A program made the translations under genes and the position numbers. From Helicobacter pylori (lineage in GTDB: Bacteria; Campylobacterota; Campylobacteria; Campylobacterales; Helicobacteraceae), in contig NZ_CP051500.1 in NCBI RefSeq assembly GCF_016755635.1, positions 372,001-436,000 on the forward strand: 64,000 bases of DNA, read 5' to 3'. The notes below the pieces were generated by a model that saw nothing but the letters and a program-made list of their open reading frames with translations, was not told where the DNA came from and made no database searches. Positions 47,588 to 58,438 of this stretch are shown in pieces (positions within the stretch are counted from its first letter, which is position 1; each line of letters starts with the position of its first letter).

Positions 47588-49018
47588 TCATTTCACCAAA
47601 ATGATCCTATAACCTTGATTCAAGTCTAAAACTAAGAATCGTTTGGGTTTGCCTTTATACTTTTCTAAAGCATGGTTAAAATCCGCAACGCTTTTCACTT
47701 CAATCTCTTCAATTTTTGTGATGATGTTACCTTGCCTAAAGCCAGCTTGCTCTGCTGGGGAATTTTCATTCACTTGAGAGACTAAAACCCCTTGAACATC
47801 ATCGCTCAAACGCATAGACCTTTTGGTTTTTTGGGTTAAATCTTCTACTTGAAGCCCGTTCAATTGGCCTTGTGCGCCGTTTTGAGCAGAAATGGTTTCT
47901 TTTTTGTTAGGGTTTTTCCTTTCGGCTAGAGTGAGAGTGAAGGCGCGTTCTTTTTTGTCTCTAATGACTTTTAAGGTTACTCTTTGATTGGGTAGCATAG
48001 AGCCGATTAGATTTCTTAACTCATTCGTGTTTTTAACCTTTTTCCCATTGACTTCGGTGATCAAATCCCACACCAAAATCCCTGCTTTTTTAGCCGGGGA
48101 GTCTTTTTCTACGCTAATGACTACCGCTCCTTCTTTATTGTCATAAGAATTTTGCAAATCGCCACTCAAATCTTGCAAGCCCACGCCCAAGTAACCTCTT
48201 TCAATCTTACCGGTTTTGATGAGCTGGGTTACAATATCTTTAACCATGTTAGAAGGGATGGCAAAGCCAATGCCGTGGTTACCGCCGGTTTTAGAGATAA
48301 TAGCGGTATTGATCCCCACTAACCCTCCACGGCTATCAATTAAAGCACCGCCGGAATTTCCAGGATTGATGGAAGCGTCTGTTTGAATGAAATTTTCATA
48401 GCTGTTGATCCCAATCCCGCTTTTATTGAGCGCTGAAACAATGCCTTGAGTAACGCTTTCACCCACGCCAAAAGGGTTGCCAATCGCAAAAACCAAATCG
48501 CCCACTAAAATATCATTAGAATCAGAGAATTTGATCGTGGGCAGGTTGTCTTTAGTGATGCGAATCACCGCTAAATCGCTTTCAGAATCCGTGCCTACTA
48601 AAGTGGCGGAATATTCTTTATTGCTCCCTGGAATGGTAACTTTAATCTTATCCGCGCCATCAATCACATGGTTATTAGTTACAATATAGCCATCTTTAGA
48701 AATGATGACGCCACTGCCTAAAGCCCTTTCCATTCTTTCTTTAGGGATCATGCCGCCCAAATCCCCAAAAAATTGTTGGAAAAAGGGGTCATTAAACACA
48801 CCGCCACCTATAAAATTGTTTTTAATCTTTTTTTCAGTAGAGATATTCACCACCGCCTTAATCGAATCCTTAATAGAATCGTGGTAAGAATAGATCGTAT
48901 CGTCTTTAGAGGGGACACTCACTCGCTCTTTAACTTTGGGCATGTTTTGGATTTGGATATTGCCCGCATTCAAGCTTAACGCTAAAGCCAAAGAGATAAA
49001 AAGGGTTTTTTTCATCAT
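47588..49018 (-). CDS. htrA: Secreted serine protease/chaperone HtrA
   Basis: Periplasmic DegP-type protease, also secreted by H. pylori, where it cleaves host E-cadherin. The signal peptide is KKTLFISLALALSLNAG. The catalytic triad is H117 (TNNHVIDG), D148 (ESDLAVI) and S222 (INPGNSGGALI), counted from the first Met; the published S221 numbering fits the second Met at 49015. Two PDZ domains follow. A ribosome-binding site TAAGGAAG precedes ATG ATG. Confidence 0.98.
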   Translation of the reverse strand: MMKKTLFISLALALSLNAGNIQIQNMPKVKERVSVPSKDDTIYSYHDSIKDSIKAVVNISTEKKIKNNFIGGGVFNDPFFQQFFGDLGGMIPKERMERALGSGVIISKDGYIVTNNHVIDGADKIKVTIPGSNKEYSATLVGTDSESDLAVIRITKDNLPTIKFSDSNDILVGDLVFAIGNPFGVGESVTQGIVSALNKSGIGINSYENFIQTDASINPGNSGGALIDSRGGLVGINTAIISKTGGNHGIGFAIPSNMVKDIVTQLIKTGKIERGYLGVGLQDLSGDLQNSYDNKEGAVVISVEKDSPAKKAGILVWDLITEVNGKKVKNTNELRNLIGSMLPNQRVTLKVIRDKKERAFTLTLAERKNPNKKETISAQNGAQGQLNGLQVEDLTQKTKRSMRLSDDVQGVLVSQVNENSPAEQAGFRQGNIITKIEEIEVKSVADFNHALEKYKGKPKRFLVLDLNQGYRIILVK

Positions 49019-49061
49019 GGTTACTTCCTTAAAATGTGCTAAACTTCAAAATTAAAAAAAG

Positions 49062-49067
49062 ATTATA
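49062..49067 (-). promoter_or_regulatory. -10 box of htrA overlapping the permease stop codon
   Basis: TATAAT on the minus strand includes the TAA stop of the upstream permease gene (49063-49065) and lies 44 bases before the htrA start. Confidence 0.55.
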
Positions 49068-50505
49068 TCAAATCTTTTTTGTTATTTTCATTAGCTTTTT
49101 GTGTAAAATAGTATCCAATGTAACACACAATAGCAAAAACAATCGTTAAGATCATCCCGATGCGTTGATCCTTATCCATAGCTGAACCGATCACGCCGAT
49201 GACACACCCAGTGATCCCTATGAGTTGCAAAAAGGGCAAGAAAGGGGCTTTATAAGGCAAATCCTCTAAAGAATGCCCGGCTTTTAAGTATTGCTTACGG
49301 AAAGAATATTGCGAAATGGACACGCTAACCCACACAATAATCACCGTGAAACTGATCACATTAATCAAAGCTTCCACGACATTTTCTTTGGCATAAATTT
49401 GGACTAAAAGCCCTATGAGAGAAAAAGAAAGGGAAAAAAGCATCGCATAAGTGGGCGTGCCTTGTCGGTTGAGTTGGGAAAAAACCTTAAAAAACATCTT
49501 TTGTTTGGACAGCCCATAAATCATGCGGCTGGCCCCATAAAGCCCTGAATTAGCGGTAGAAAACATCGCCGTAATGATAACAGCGTTCATTATATCAGCC
49601 ACATAAGGGATACCCATGCCAATAAAGGGTAAATTGATGCGTTCTAAAACGCTCACAAAAGGGCTTTGCGTGATAGAAGAATCGCTCATGGGTAAAAAAA
49701 CAGAAATGACAAACACAGAGCCTAAAAAGAAAAAGACAATCCGCCACAAGGTCGCTTTAATCGCTTTGGGCATCACTTCGCTAGCGTTTTTAGTCTCTCC
49801 CACAGCCACCCCAATGACTTCTGTGCCAGTGAAAGCAAAAATGACAGCGAGCATAGCAGAAAAAACCGCTGCGCTCCCGTTAGGGAAAAACCCCTTATCA
49901 CCAAAATGGAAATTGTTAAAAATAGAACTAAACCCATGCGAATAGATTTGATAAATAATCCCAATCATGCCAATGCCTATAAAAGCGATCACCGCTAAAA
50001 CTTTAATCAGGCTAAAGAAAAACTCGCCCTCGGCAAAAATTTTAACCGAAAAAAAGTTCAATAAAAAAACTAACGCAATGCATAAAATAACCCAATAATG
50101 GATAGGAATATTTACAAACCAACGTTGCATGAGCATGCCTATAGCAATATATTCTAATGCAACCGTGATCACCCAGCCAAGCCAATACATCCAAAAAACC
50201 ATATAGCCCGTGCCAGGGCCTATGAATTTAGCCGCATAATCCCCAAAACTGCCCGTAGTGGGATAAACGCTGGCCAATTCGCCTAAAGAGAGCATGATGC
50301 AATAAACCACAAGCCCTCCAAAACCATAAGCGATCAAGGTCCCTAAAGGGCCAGCGTTCGCAATATTACCTCCAGTGCCTACAAAAAGCCCTGTGCCAAT
50401 CGCTCCCCCAAATGCAATCATTAAGAGATGGCGCATTTTCATGTCTCTTTTAAGCTCGCCTTGTTTTTGCGTGGTATTTTGATGCGTTATCTTTTGATTG
50501 TCCAT
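49063..50505 (-). CDS. Amino acid permease (RocE/LysP-like, HP1017-like)
   Basis: APC-family transporter of 480 residues with twelve hydrophobic spans. The first-span motif MIAFGGAIGTGLFVGTGGNI and the later GTEVIGVAVGETKNASEVMPKAI (conserved core GETKNASEVMPKA) define the amino acid permease family. The closest functional groups are basic amino acid (lysine/arginine) or GABA permeases; the substrate cannot be read from sequence. The N-terminus is hydrophilic, starting MDNQKITHQNTTQK. It has its own -10 box. Confidence 0.93.
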   Translation of the reverse strand: MDNQKITHQNTTQKQGELKRDMKMRHLLMIAFGGAIGTGLFVGTGGNIANAGPLGTLIAYGFGGLVVYCIMLSLGELASVYPTTGSFGDYAAKFIGPGTGYMVFWMYWLGWVITVALEYIAIGMLMQRWFVNIPIHYWVILCIALVFLLNFFSVKIFAEGEFFFSLIKVLAVIAFIGIGMIGIIYQIYSHGFSSIFNNFHFGDKGFFPNGSAAVFSAMLAVIFAFTGTEVIGVAVGETKNASEVMPKAIKATLWRIVFFFLGSVFVISVFLPMSDSSITQSPFVSVLERINLPFIGMGIPYVADIMNAVIITAMFSTANSGLYGASRMIYGLSKQKMFFKVFSQLNRQGTPTYAMLFSLSFSLIGLLVQIYAKENVVEALINVISFTVIIVWVSVSISQYSFRKQYLKAGHSLEDLPYKAPFLPFLQLIGITGCVIGVIGSAMDKDQRIGMILTIVFAIVCYIGYYFTQKANENNKKDLI

Positions 50506-50542
50506 GCGATACCTCCTTAGATTGAAAATAAAAATAGTTTGA

Positions 50543-50548
50543 ATTATA
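50543..50548 (-). promoter_or_regulatory. -10 box of the amino acid permease gene
   Basis: TATAAT on the minus strand, 38 bases before the start at 50505, in a strongly AT-rich gap. Confidence 0.5.
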
Positions 50549-50701
50549 ACAAAAATAAAATAAAATGATTTTTTTTAATTGAATATTGAAAATAAAATTT
50601 TAAAAAAACGAAAGAATGCTAAAGTTAATGTTTATCAATATTTGATGAGAGCGGATTTTTAAGGTGTTTTTTAAAGAACGCTAAAAACTTCTTCTAAAAT
50701 A

Positions 50702-51241
50702 TTAAGATTTATAATATTTAATCGTGTAATCTATCCCCGAATAAAGGGTTAAAAAAACCGCTATAGCCACAAGCACATAGGAGTAAGTTAAATTGGCTAA
50801 TAAAGCGCCAATCGCCACGACTTGAGACACGGTTTTATACTTGCCTAACGCATTGACAGGAATATCCTTTTTTTCATTAGCGGCTAAGACTCTAAGCCCT
50901 GAAATAAAAAATTCGCGCCCTAAAATCACAAACGGGATCCATGCATTCACACGATCCAAATAAACTAACCCTAAAAACGCGCTCAAAATAAGGATTTTAT
51001 CCGCTAAAGGATCAAAGATTTCCCCAAAGCGCGATTTGGCTTTATAGTTTCTAGCGATGTAGCCGTCCAATAAATCCGTGAGCGCGGCAAATAAAAAAAC
51101 CAATGAAGAGATCATGTTAATGTGAAAGGGGGTTAAAAAACTAAAATAAGTGCGCGTGTTTAACAATAAAAATAATAAAAATAAGGATAAGACAATGCGT
51201 AAAATCGTTAAAAAATTAGGCAGGAGTTTTAAAACTTTCAT
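50702..51241 (-). CDS. pgsA: CDP-diacylglycerol--glycerol-3-phosphate 3-phosphatidyltransferase
   Basis: Makes phosphatidylglycerol phosphate, the precursor of PG and cardiolipin. I place the start at ATG 51241 (179 residues, MKVLKLLPNFLTILR), which overlaps the upstream stop as ATGA; the frame is open further but inside the previous gene. The CDP-alcohol transferase signature is complete: DGYIARNYKAKSRFGEIFDP then LAD, that is DGxxAR(x8)GxxxDxxxD. Several membrane spans surround it. It is the second CDP-alcohol transferase of the window, with pssA. Confidence 0.95.
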   Translation of the reverse strand: MKVLKLLPNFLTILRIVLSLFLLFLLLNTRTYFSFLTPFHINMISSLVFLFAALTDLLDGYIARNYKAKSRFGEIFDPLADKILILSAFLGLVYLDRVNAWIPFVILGREFFISGLRVLAANEKKDIPVNALGKYKTVSQVVAIGALLANLTYSYVLVAIAVFLTLYSGIDYTIKYYKS

Positions 51242-51846
51242 GCTTTCAAAAAGACTTGTGAAAAATTCAAAAACGCGTGCCCCAAAAATCCAAGTGCCAC
51301 ACACATTAAAATCACAGCGATCGTTAAAAAAATGATAACTAACGCTTGCACTAAAACCCCTAAAAGAGCCAACATGAAACTAAAAAGCAACAACCTAAAC
51401 CCGCTTAAAAAAAACCTTTCTTGCGTGTAAAGGCTCAATTCTCTATAGAGTTTGTGTAAATAAAAAATAGAAACGCCATTACCGATTAGCGAAAGAGCGT
51501 TATTGGCGTTAGGGATAAGATAGCTTAAAAGAGCGCATAAAATCAGCACCAAAAAACTGAAAGCAAAATTTTCAAAAAAACTCAGATGGCGCGTGATTTT
51601 AGAAAGCCTGTAAAAACCAATCGCTCCGGCAATAAACCCAATCGCGCACAAAAAAAGAGACAATAACACGATATAAGCCAATTGATTATTGAAGAGGTTA
51701 GAAATGTGAAACGATTTTGCCCCGCTTGACACAAGAAAAAGCACTAAAAGAATAGCCCCACACAAAGGGGCGAAAAAATAGCCCAACAAGCATTTTTTAA
51801 TGAATTGCAACTCTTTGTTTTGGTGGATGTGGATAATGTTTTTCAA
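51238..51846 (-). CDS. Hypothetical multi-span membrane protein (HP1015-like)
   Basis: Protein of 202 residues with about five membrane helices, including CLLGYFFAPLCGAILLVLFL, AYIVLLSLFLCAIGFIAGAI and LVQALVIIFLTIAVILMCVA. The N-terminus is short and charged (KNIIHIHQNKELQF). No motif is recognised. It lies between the SDR enzyme gene (10 bases) and pgsA (ATGA overlap), so it is part of the dapA-to-pgsA operon. Function unknown. Confidence 0.75.
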   Translation of the reverse strand: MKNIIHIHQNKELQFIKKCLLGYFFAPLCGAILLVLFLVSSGAKSFHISNLFNNQLAYIVLLSLFLCAIGFIAGAIGFYRLSKITRHLSFFENFAFSFLVLILCALLSYLIPNANNALSLIGNGVSIFYLHKLYRELSLYTQERFFLSGFRLLLFSFMLALLGVLVQALVIIFLTIAVILMCVALGFLGHAFLNFSQVFLKA

Positions 51847-51855
51847 AAAAAATCT

Positions 51856-52644
51856 TTATTTAAAAGTGGTCCCGCCATCTACAACGATCGTTTGCCCTGT
51901 AAGCCAACCGCTTTGGGTCTCATCGCACAAAAAATAAGCCGCTCCGGCTAAATCGTTAGGATTGCCCATGCGTTTTAGGGGCGATTGCTCTTCTACTTTT
52001 TCTTTAATCTCCACATAATCAGGGAAGGCTTTCAAAGCGTCCGTATCAATAGGCCCGCCACTAACCGCATTCACTCTAATGTTAAATTCGCCTAAATCCA
52101 CAGCAGCGTATTTGACCATGGTTTCTACGGCGTTTTTGGAATTGCCATGCCCGGCGTAATTAGGCATATAGACCAAATTCCCGGTGGAGCTTAAGCTCAC
52201 GATCGCCCCACCGCCTATTTTTTGCATGCGTTTTGCCGCTTCTTGAGCCCCTACGACAAACGCTAACACGGTGGCTGTGTAAATGTTGTTTAACCCCTTA
52301 GGTTTTAATCGCATAAACGGCGCAAATCCCCCCACGACAGAGCGCCCATAAATAATAGCGTTAGAAATAAAAAAATCCACTCTGTCAAAATCAGCGTCAA
52401 TTTGCTTAAAAAGATCCGTGTATTGCTCAGGCTCTAAAACATTAAGAGAGTAAGCTTTGGCTTTAATGGAATATTTTTGCTCCACATCTTCTATAATTTT
52501 GTTGGCTTCTTCAACATTTTTATTGTAAGTGAAAGCGATATTCACGCCACTTTGAGCGAAGCGATACAATATCGCCTTGCCAATCCCTCTAGTCGCGCCG
52601 CTAATCACTAGGGTTTTATTTTTCATGTGATTGGAACCATTCAT
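51856..52644 (-). CDS. Short-chain dehydrogenase/reductase with Y-x6-K active site (HP1014-like)
   Basis: Rossmann-fold enzyme of 262 residues. The nucleotide motif [11 protein letters not shown] is at about 15-25. It is usually annotated as a 7-alpha-hydroxysteroid dehydrogenase, but the catalytic pair is Y163 and K170 (YAGHGNSK), spaced Y-x6-K as in enoyl-ACP reductases such as FabI and FabL, rather than Y-x3-[13 protein letters not shown] carries the preceding Ser. The C-terminal [10 protein letters not shown] is SDR-typical. Start ATG 52644 overlaps the dapA stop; ATG 52626 is an alternative. Enoyl reductase activity is an inference. Confidence 0.85.
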   Translation of the reverse strand: MNGSNHMKNKTLVISGATRGIGKAILYRFAQSGVNIAFTYNKNVEEANKIIEDVEQKYSIKAKAYSLNVLEPEQYTDLFKQIDADFDRVDFFISNAIIYGRSVVGGFAPFMRLKPKGLNNIYTATVLAFVVGAQEAAKRMQKIGGGAIVSLSSTGNLVYMPNYAGHGNSKNAVETMVKYAAVDLGEFNIRVNAVSGGPIDTDALKAFPDYVEIKEKVEEQSPLKRMGNPNDLAGAAYFLCDETQSGWLTGQTIVVDGGTTFK

Positions 52645-53543
52645 GCAATTACCTCATATTGTTGTAAAGTTTTTTCTAAAAGTTGAATCGTTTCTTTGCT
52701 TGGGGGCACTAAAGGCAGTCTGTAACTTGGGTTTTCAATCAAGCCGGCTAAATGCATAGCCATTTTAATAGGGATAGGATTCGTTTCTACAAAAAGAGCT
52801 TGATGCAAATGAAAAAGCTTATTTTGGATTTCTAGGGCTTGTTGGTATTCAAATTTGAGCACGCAATTGACCATTTGTGAAATCAAATTAGGCATTAAAT
52901 TACCGGTCACTGAAATCACGCCGCACCCCCCTGAAAACATGATAGAGTGGTTGAGCGAATCTTCCCCGCTAAAAATGTGAAAATCTTTTTCATAATAATG
53001 CAATTCTGTTACCCTTTTCAAAGAGCCAGACGCTTCTTTAATGGCTTTAATGTTAGGGACTTCTCTAAAAAGTTTGAGGGCGGTTGGGACTTCAATAGAC
53101 ACGCCCGTTCGGCTTGGCACATCATAAAGCATGACAGGGATTTCCACTGATTGAGCGATAGTTTTATAATGTTCAAACAAGCCTTGTTGGGTGGGGCGGT
53201 TATAATAAGGGCTTACGCATAAAATCGCATCCGCACCGATTTTTTGAGCGAACTTTGCTAAAGAAAGGGACTCGCTCGTGGCGTTACTGCCCACGCCGGC
53301 TAACACTTTCATGCGCGAATTGGAGGGCGTTTTAGTGTTTTTGCAAGTCTCTATGGCGATTTCAATGCAACGCATATGCTCTTTGTGGGTGAGCGTGGCG
53401 GATTCTCCTGTCGTGCCAACAGGCACGCATGCGTCCATGCCCTGAAAAATTTGGCGCTTGATCAAGGATTCATAAGCGGCCTCATCAACGCTCAAATCTT
53501 TTTTAAAAGGCGTAATTAACGCGCTAGATGAATGGAATTGCAT
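52641..53543 (-). CDS. dapA: 4-hydroxy-tetrahydrodipicolinate synthase
   Basis: First committed step toward diaminopimelate and lysine: condenses pyruvate with aspartate semialdehyde. The 300 residues show [12 protein letters not shown] (pyruvate pocket), [13 protein letters not shown] with the catalytic Tyr, and the Schiff-base Lys in [18 protein letters not shown] follows. Length and motifs are standard. It is followed by the SDR gene with an ATGA overlap and preceded by the M16 peptidase after 14 bases. Confidence 0.98.
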   Translation of the reverse strand: MQFHSSSALITPFKKDLSVDEAAYESLIKRQIFQGMDACVPVGTTGESATLTHKEHMRCIEIAIETCKNTKTPSNSRMKVLAGVGSNATSESLSLAKFAQKIGADAILCVSPYYNRPTQQGLFEHYKTIAQSVEIPVMLYDVPSRTGVSIEVPTALKLFREVPNIKAIKEASGSLKRVTELHYYEKDFHIFSGEDSLNHSIMFSGGCGVISVTGNLMPNLISQMVNCVLKFEYQQALEIQNKLFHLHQALFVETNPIPIKMAMHLAGLIENPSYRLPLVPPSKETIQLLEKTLQQYEVIA

Positions 53544-53557
53544 GCGATAAGGCTCTT

Positions 53558-55944
<2,387 letters not shown>

Positions 55945-55980
55945 TTAAATCCTTATCTTTTATGATTTGAACGATAACCC

Positions 55981-58008
55981 TTAAAAGGTTTTAAGGGCTT
56001 GTTTTTCAAAGTAATCCTGCGAATTTAAAGGATCGTTAGGGTTTGAAACTTTAATGTAACGGCCTTTAGAATTTAACTCATAGCGTTTTAGGGTGTCTTT
56101 TAATTGGATTTCTAAAATATGTAACAATTTATTAGCGATCTTTGGGTTTGTGGCCGGGACAAGCAATTCCACGCGCCTTTCTAAATTTCTGGGCATTAAA
56201 TCCGCGCTAGAAAAATAGATATTCTCATGTTTAAAATAATAAATGCGTGCATGTTCTAAATACTTCCCCACAATAGAATACACCCTGATATTTTCGCTCA
56301 ATCCCTTGACTTGGGGTTTTAAACAGCAAATCCCTCTAATAATGAGATCAATTTTAACCCCTTTTTGAGAGGCTTGATAGAGCCATTCAATGATTTCGCT
56401 ATCCACTAGGGCGTTGGCTTTTAAAATGATATAGCCTTCTTGTTTGTGATTCATTTCATTTTGAATGAGTTCAATGATTTTAGGCTTGATCTGTTTGGGC
56501 GCCATAAAAAGCGTTTCTAATGCGCTATTAGTTGCGCTGCTAGTCAGCAAGGAATGGAAAAGCTTGATAATGTCGTTAGCGATTTCATTTTTAGCGCTAA
56601 AAAAACTCACATCAGTATAGATTCTAGCGCTCAAAGGGTTGTAATTGCCCGTGCTTAAATGGGTGAAATGGCGTAATTGGTTGTCTGTTTTTTTAGTGAT
56701 CACTAGCATTTTGGCATGCACTTTGAGTTTGAAAACGCCATAAACGACTAACGCGCCCGCCCTTTCTAAAGCTTTTGCCCAATGCAGATTGCTCTCTTCA
56801 TCAAAGCGCGCTTTTAATTCCACTAAAACGCTCACTTGAATCTTGCTCGCCGCTTCAATTAAGGCTTTGACAATGGGGGAATGCTTGCCCACACGATAAA
56901 GCGTCATTTTGATAGAAAGGGTGGTGGGATCGCTAGCGGCTTGCTCTATTAGATCAATCACAGGCTCAAAACTTTCATACGGGTGGAACAGCAACAGATC
57001 TTGCTTTTCTATGGATTTAAAGAGATCGTTTTCATTGAAATGAGGGTGGATTTTGGGCGTGAAATTGGGCGATTTAAGTGCTTTAAAATCGCTATGATTG
57101 ACCAATTCCCACAAATCCCCTAAATTGAGCATGATCGCGCTTTTATAGGCATGCATGCCGGTGAGTTTGTGCTTTTTGTAAGAGTGGGTTTGAAAACTCC
57201 TTAAAGACGCTAAAAGGGTTTTAAAAAGCTCTTGACTCCCTTTTTGGGTTTGCAAGCGCACGATTTCGCCTTGATTGCGTTTCCTTAAACTCTTACTCAT
57301 CAAATCCGCATAATCATGCGCTTCATCTTCAGTGATGGCAATATCCGCATCGCAAGTTACCCTAAACGCCATGCAATCTAAAATCTCATGCTCTAAAAAC
57401 AATTCTTCTAAATGCGCTTCTACGATTTCTTCAGCCAGCACAAACAAGCCTTTTTCTAGCTCTACAAAACGGAAGATAAAAGAGGGGAGTTTGATGAGCG
57501 CATAGGAGATGGTTTGGGTTTCTTTGTCTTTAATGCGGGCAAAAAGCGCGAAAGTCAAATTCGCTAAAGGCGGGAAAGTGTGCGAAGAATCCAACTTAAA
57601 AGGCAAGACTAACGCATAAAGTTGCTCTTTAAAATAGGTTTTAGCCTTAGCTTTTTGCTCCAAATTCAATTCATTATAGGGGGTGATACAAAGCCCTTTT
57701 TTAAAGAGTAGGGCTTGGATTTTTTGAAATTCCAACTCCCTTTCTTCAATTTCATGCGCTAAATAATGCTTGATTTTTTCTAATTGTTCTTCAGGGTTTG
57801 CGCCATCAATGCCTTTAGAGGCGATTTTATGCTCATAGAGTTGTTTAAGCCCTGCAACTCTTATCATGTAAAATTCGTCTAAATTCGTGTCATAAATGGC
57901 TAAAAATTTCAAGCGCTCTAATAAAGGCAAGCTCTCATCTTTGGCTTCGTTCAAAACCCTTGTGTTAAAAGCTAACCATGAAAGCTCTCGGTTAAAGAAA
58001 CGATTCAA
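55981..58008 (-). CDS. ppk: Polyphosphate kinase
   Basis: Makes inorganic polyphosphate from ATP. The 675 residues are full length. The N-terminal FFNRELSWLAFNTRVL, LLFHPYESFEPV, the active-site VHAKMLVITKK (autophosphorylated His) with HLSTGNYNPLSARIYTD, and the second HKD-like motif LEHARIYYF are all conserved. It opens a long minus-strand run toward pyrD. A TATAAT box lies 49 bases before ATG 58008. Confidence 0.98.
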   Translation of the reverse strand: MNRFFNRELSWLAFNTRVLNEAKDESLPLLERLKFLAIYDTNLDEFYMIRVAGLKQLYEHKIASKGIDGANPEEQLEKIKHYLAHEIEERELEFQKIQALLFKKGLCITPYNELNLEQKAKAKTYFKEQLYALVLPFKLDSSHTFPPLANLTFALFARIKDKETQTISYALIKLPSFIFRFVELEKGLFVLAEEIVEAHLEELFLEHEILDCMAFRVTCDADIAITEDEAHDYADLMSKSLRKRNQGEIVRLQTQKGSQELFKTLLASLRSFQTHSYKKHKLTGMHAYKSAIMLNLGDLWELVNHSDFKALKSPNFTPKIHPHFNENDLFKSIEKQDLLLFHPYESFEPVIDLIEQAASDPTTLSIKMTLYRVGKHSPIVKALIEAASKIQVSVLVELKARFDEESNLHWAKALERAGALVVYGVFKLKVHAKMLVITKKTDNQLRHFTHLSTGNYNPLSARIYTDVSFFSAKNEIANDIIKLFHSLLTSSATNSALETLFMAPKQIKPKIIELIQNEMNHKQEGYIILKANALVDSEIIEWLYQASQKGVKIDLIIRGICCLKPQVKGLSENIRVYSIVGKYLEHARIYYFKHENIYFSSADLMPRNLERRVELLVPATNPKIANKLLHILEIQLKDTLKRYELNSKGRYIKVSNPNDPLNSQDYFEKQALKTF

Positions 58009-58056
58009 TAGAAATCCTTTAAATCATCATGTTTAAAAATCAGTTTGCTTGGTGTG

Positions 58057-58062
58057 ATTATA
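58057..58062 (-). promoter_or_regulatory. -10 box of ppk
   Basis: TATAAT on the minus strand in TTATATAATCACACC, between tRNA-Pro and ppk. Confidence 0.55.
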
Positions 58063-58101
58063 TAATGAAATGATAGTAATTGAAGCTTTTTTAAAAAGTC
58101 A

Positions 58102-58179
58102 TGGTCGGAGTAGCGGGATTCAAACCCACGACCTCACCCACCCCAAGGGTGCGCGCTAATCAGGCTGCGCCATACTCCG
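58102..58179 (-). tRNA. tRNA-Pro(GGG)
   Basis: A 78-nt cloverleaf including CCA. The acceptor CGGAGTA pairs with TACTCCG, the anticodon loop TTGGGGT sits between CACCC and GGGTG, and the T-loop reads GGGTTTGAATCCC. A TAGAAT -10 lies at 58195-58200. It marks the junction between conserved genes and the hsd locus. Confidence 0.96.
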
Positions 58180-58258
58180 CAATCAAAAAGAAGTATTCTA
58201 ATATAAGTTTTCTTAGTTGTTGCTTATTTTTGGTTTTTGTTTTATAGGTTAGACACAA

Positions 58259-58436
58259 AAACCTAAAAAATGCTAAAAGCATTTTTTAAAAATAAATAGT
58301 AAAGAGCTTGATTTTAATCAAGCGATAATTTCTTAAGGCGGTCTTAGGGGGTTAGGGGGATTTTAAGGGGGTTAAGGGGGGTGTTATCGCAAAATACCCC
58401 CTATCCCCTTAAGGAAATGAGTTTTACTATAAGGTT
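58259..58436 (-). repeat. Long copy B of dispersed intergenic element, 3' of hsdS
   Basis: It aligns end to end with 26077-26258. It carries GCTTGATTTTAATCAAGCG (8-bp inverted repeat at 58306-58324). A G-rich/C-rich foldback follows in which GGGGGTGTT pairs with AATACCCCC, extended by TTAAGGGG pairing with CCCCTTAA. It ends three bases from the hsdS stop codon. Confidence 0.7.
58265..58287 (-). terminator. Covarying hairpin of element copy B
   Basis: AAAAAATGCT and AGCATTTTTT form a perfect 10-bp stem around AAA. Copy A has TACT/AGTA at the equivalent position. The T-rich 3' arm fits a terminator for the hsdRMS transcript. Confidence 0.6.
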
Positions 58437-58438
58437 TT

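Larger units (their letters stand above)
58180..58438. other. Gap between tRNA-Pro and hsdS
   Basis: No gene is seen. The left 80 bases are AT-rich and contain the tRNA promoter; the rest is long copy B of the dispersed element, which abuts the hsdS stop. Confidence 0.6.

Noticed and set aside
58102-58179. tRNA-Pro as an integration site of a genomic island
   Set aside because: I found no repeat of the tRNA 3' end, integrase or transposase in the window, and the hsd genes look like a standard R-M locus.
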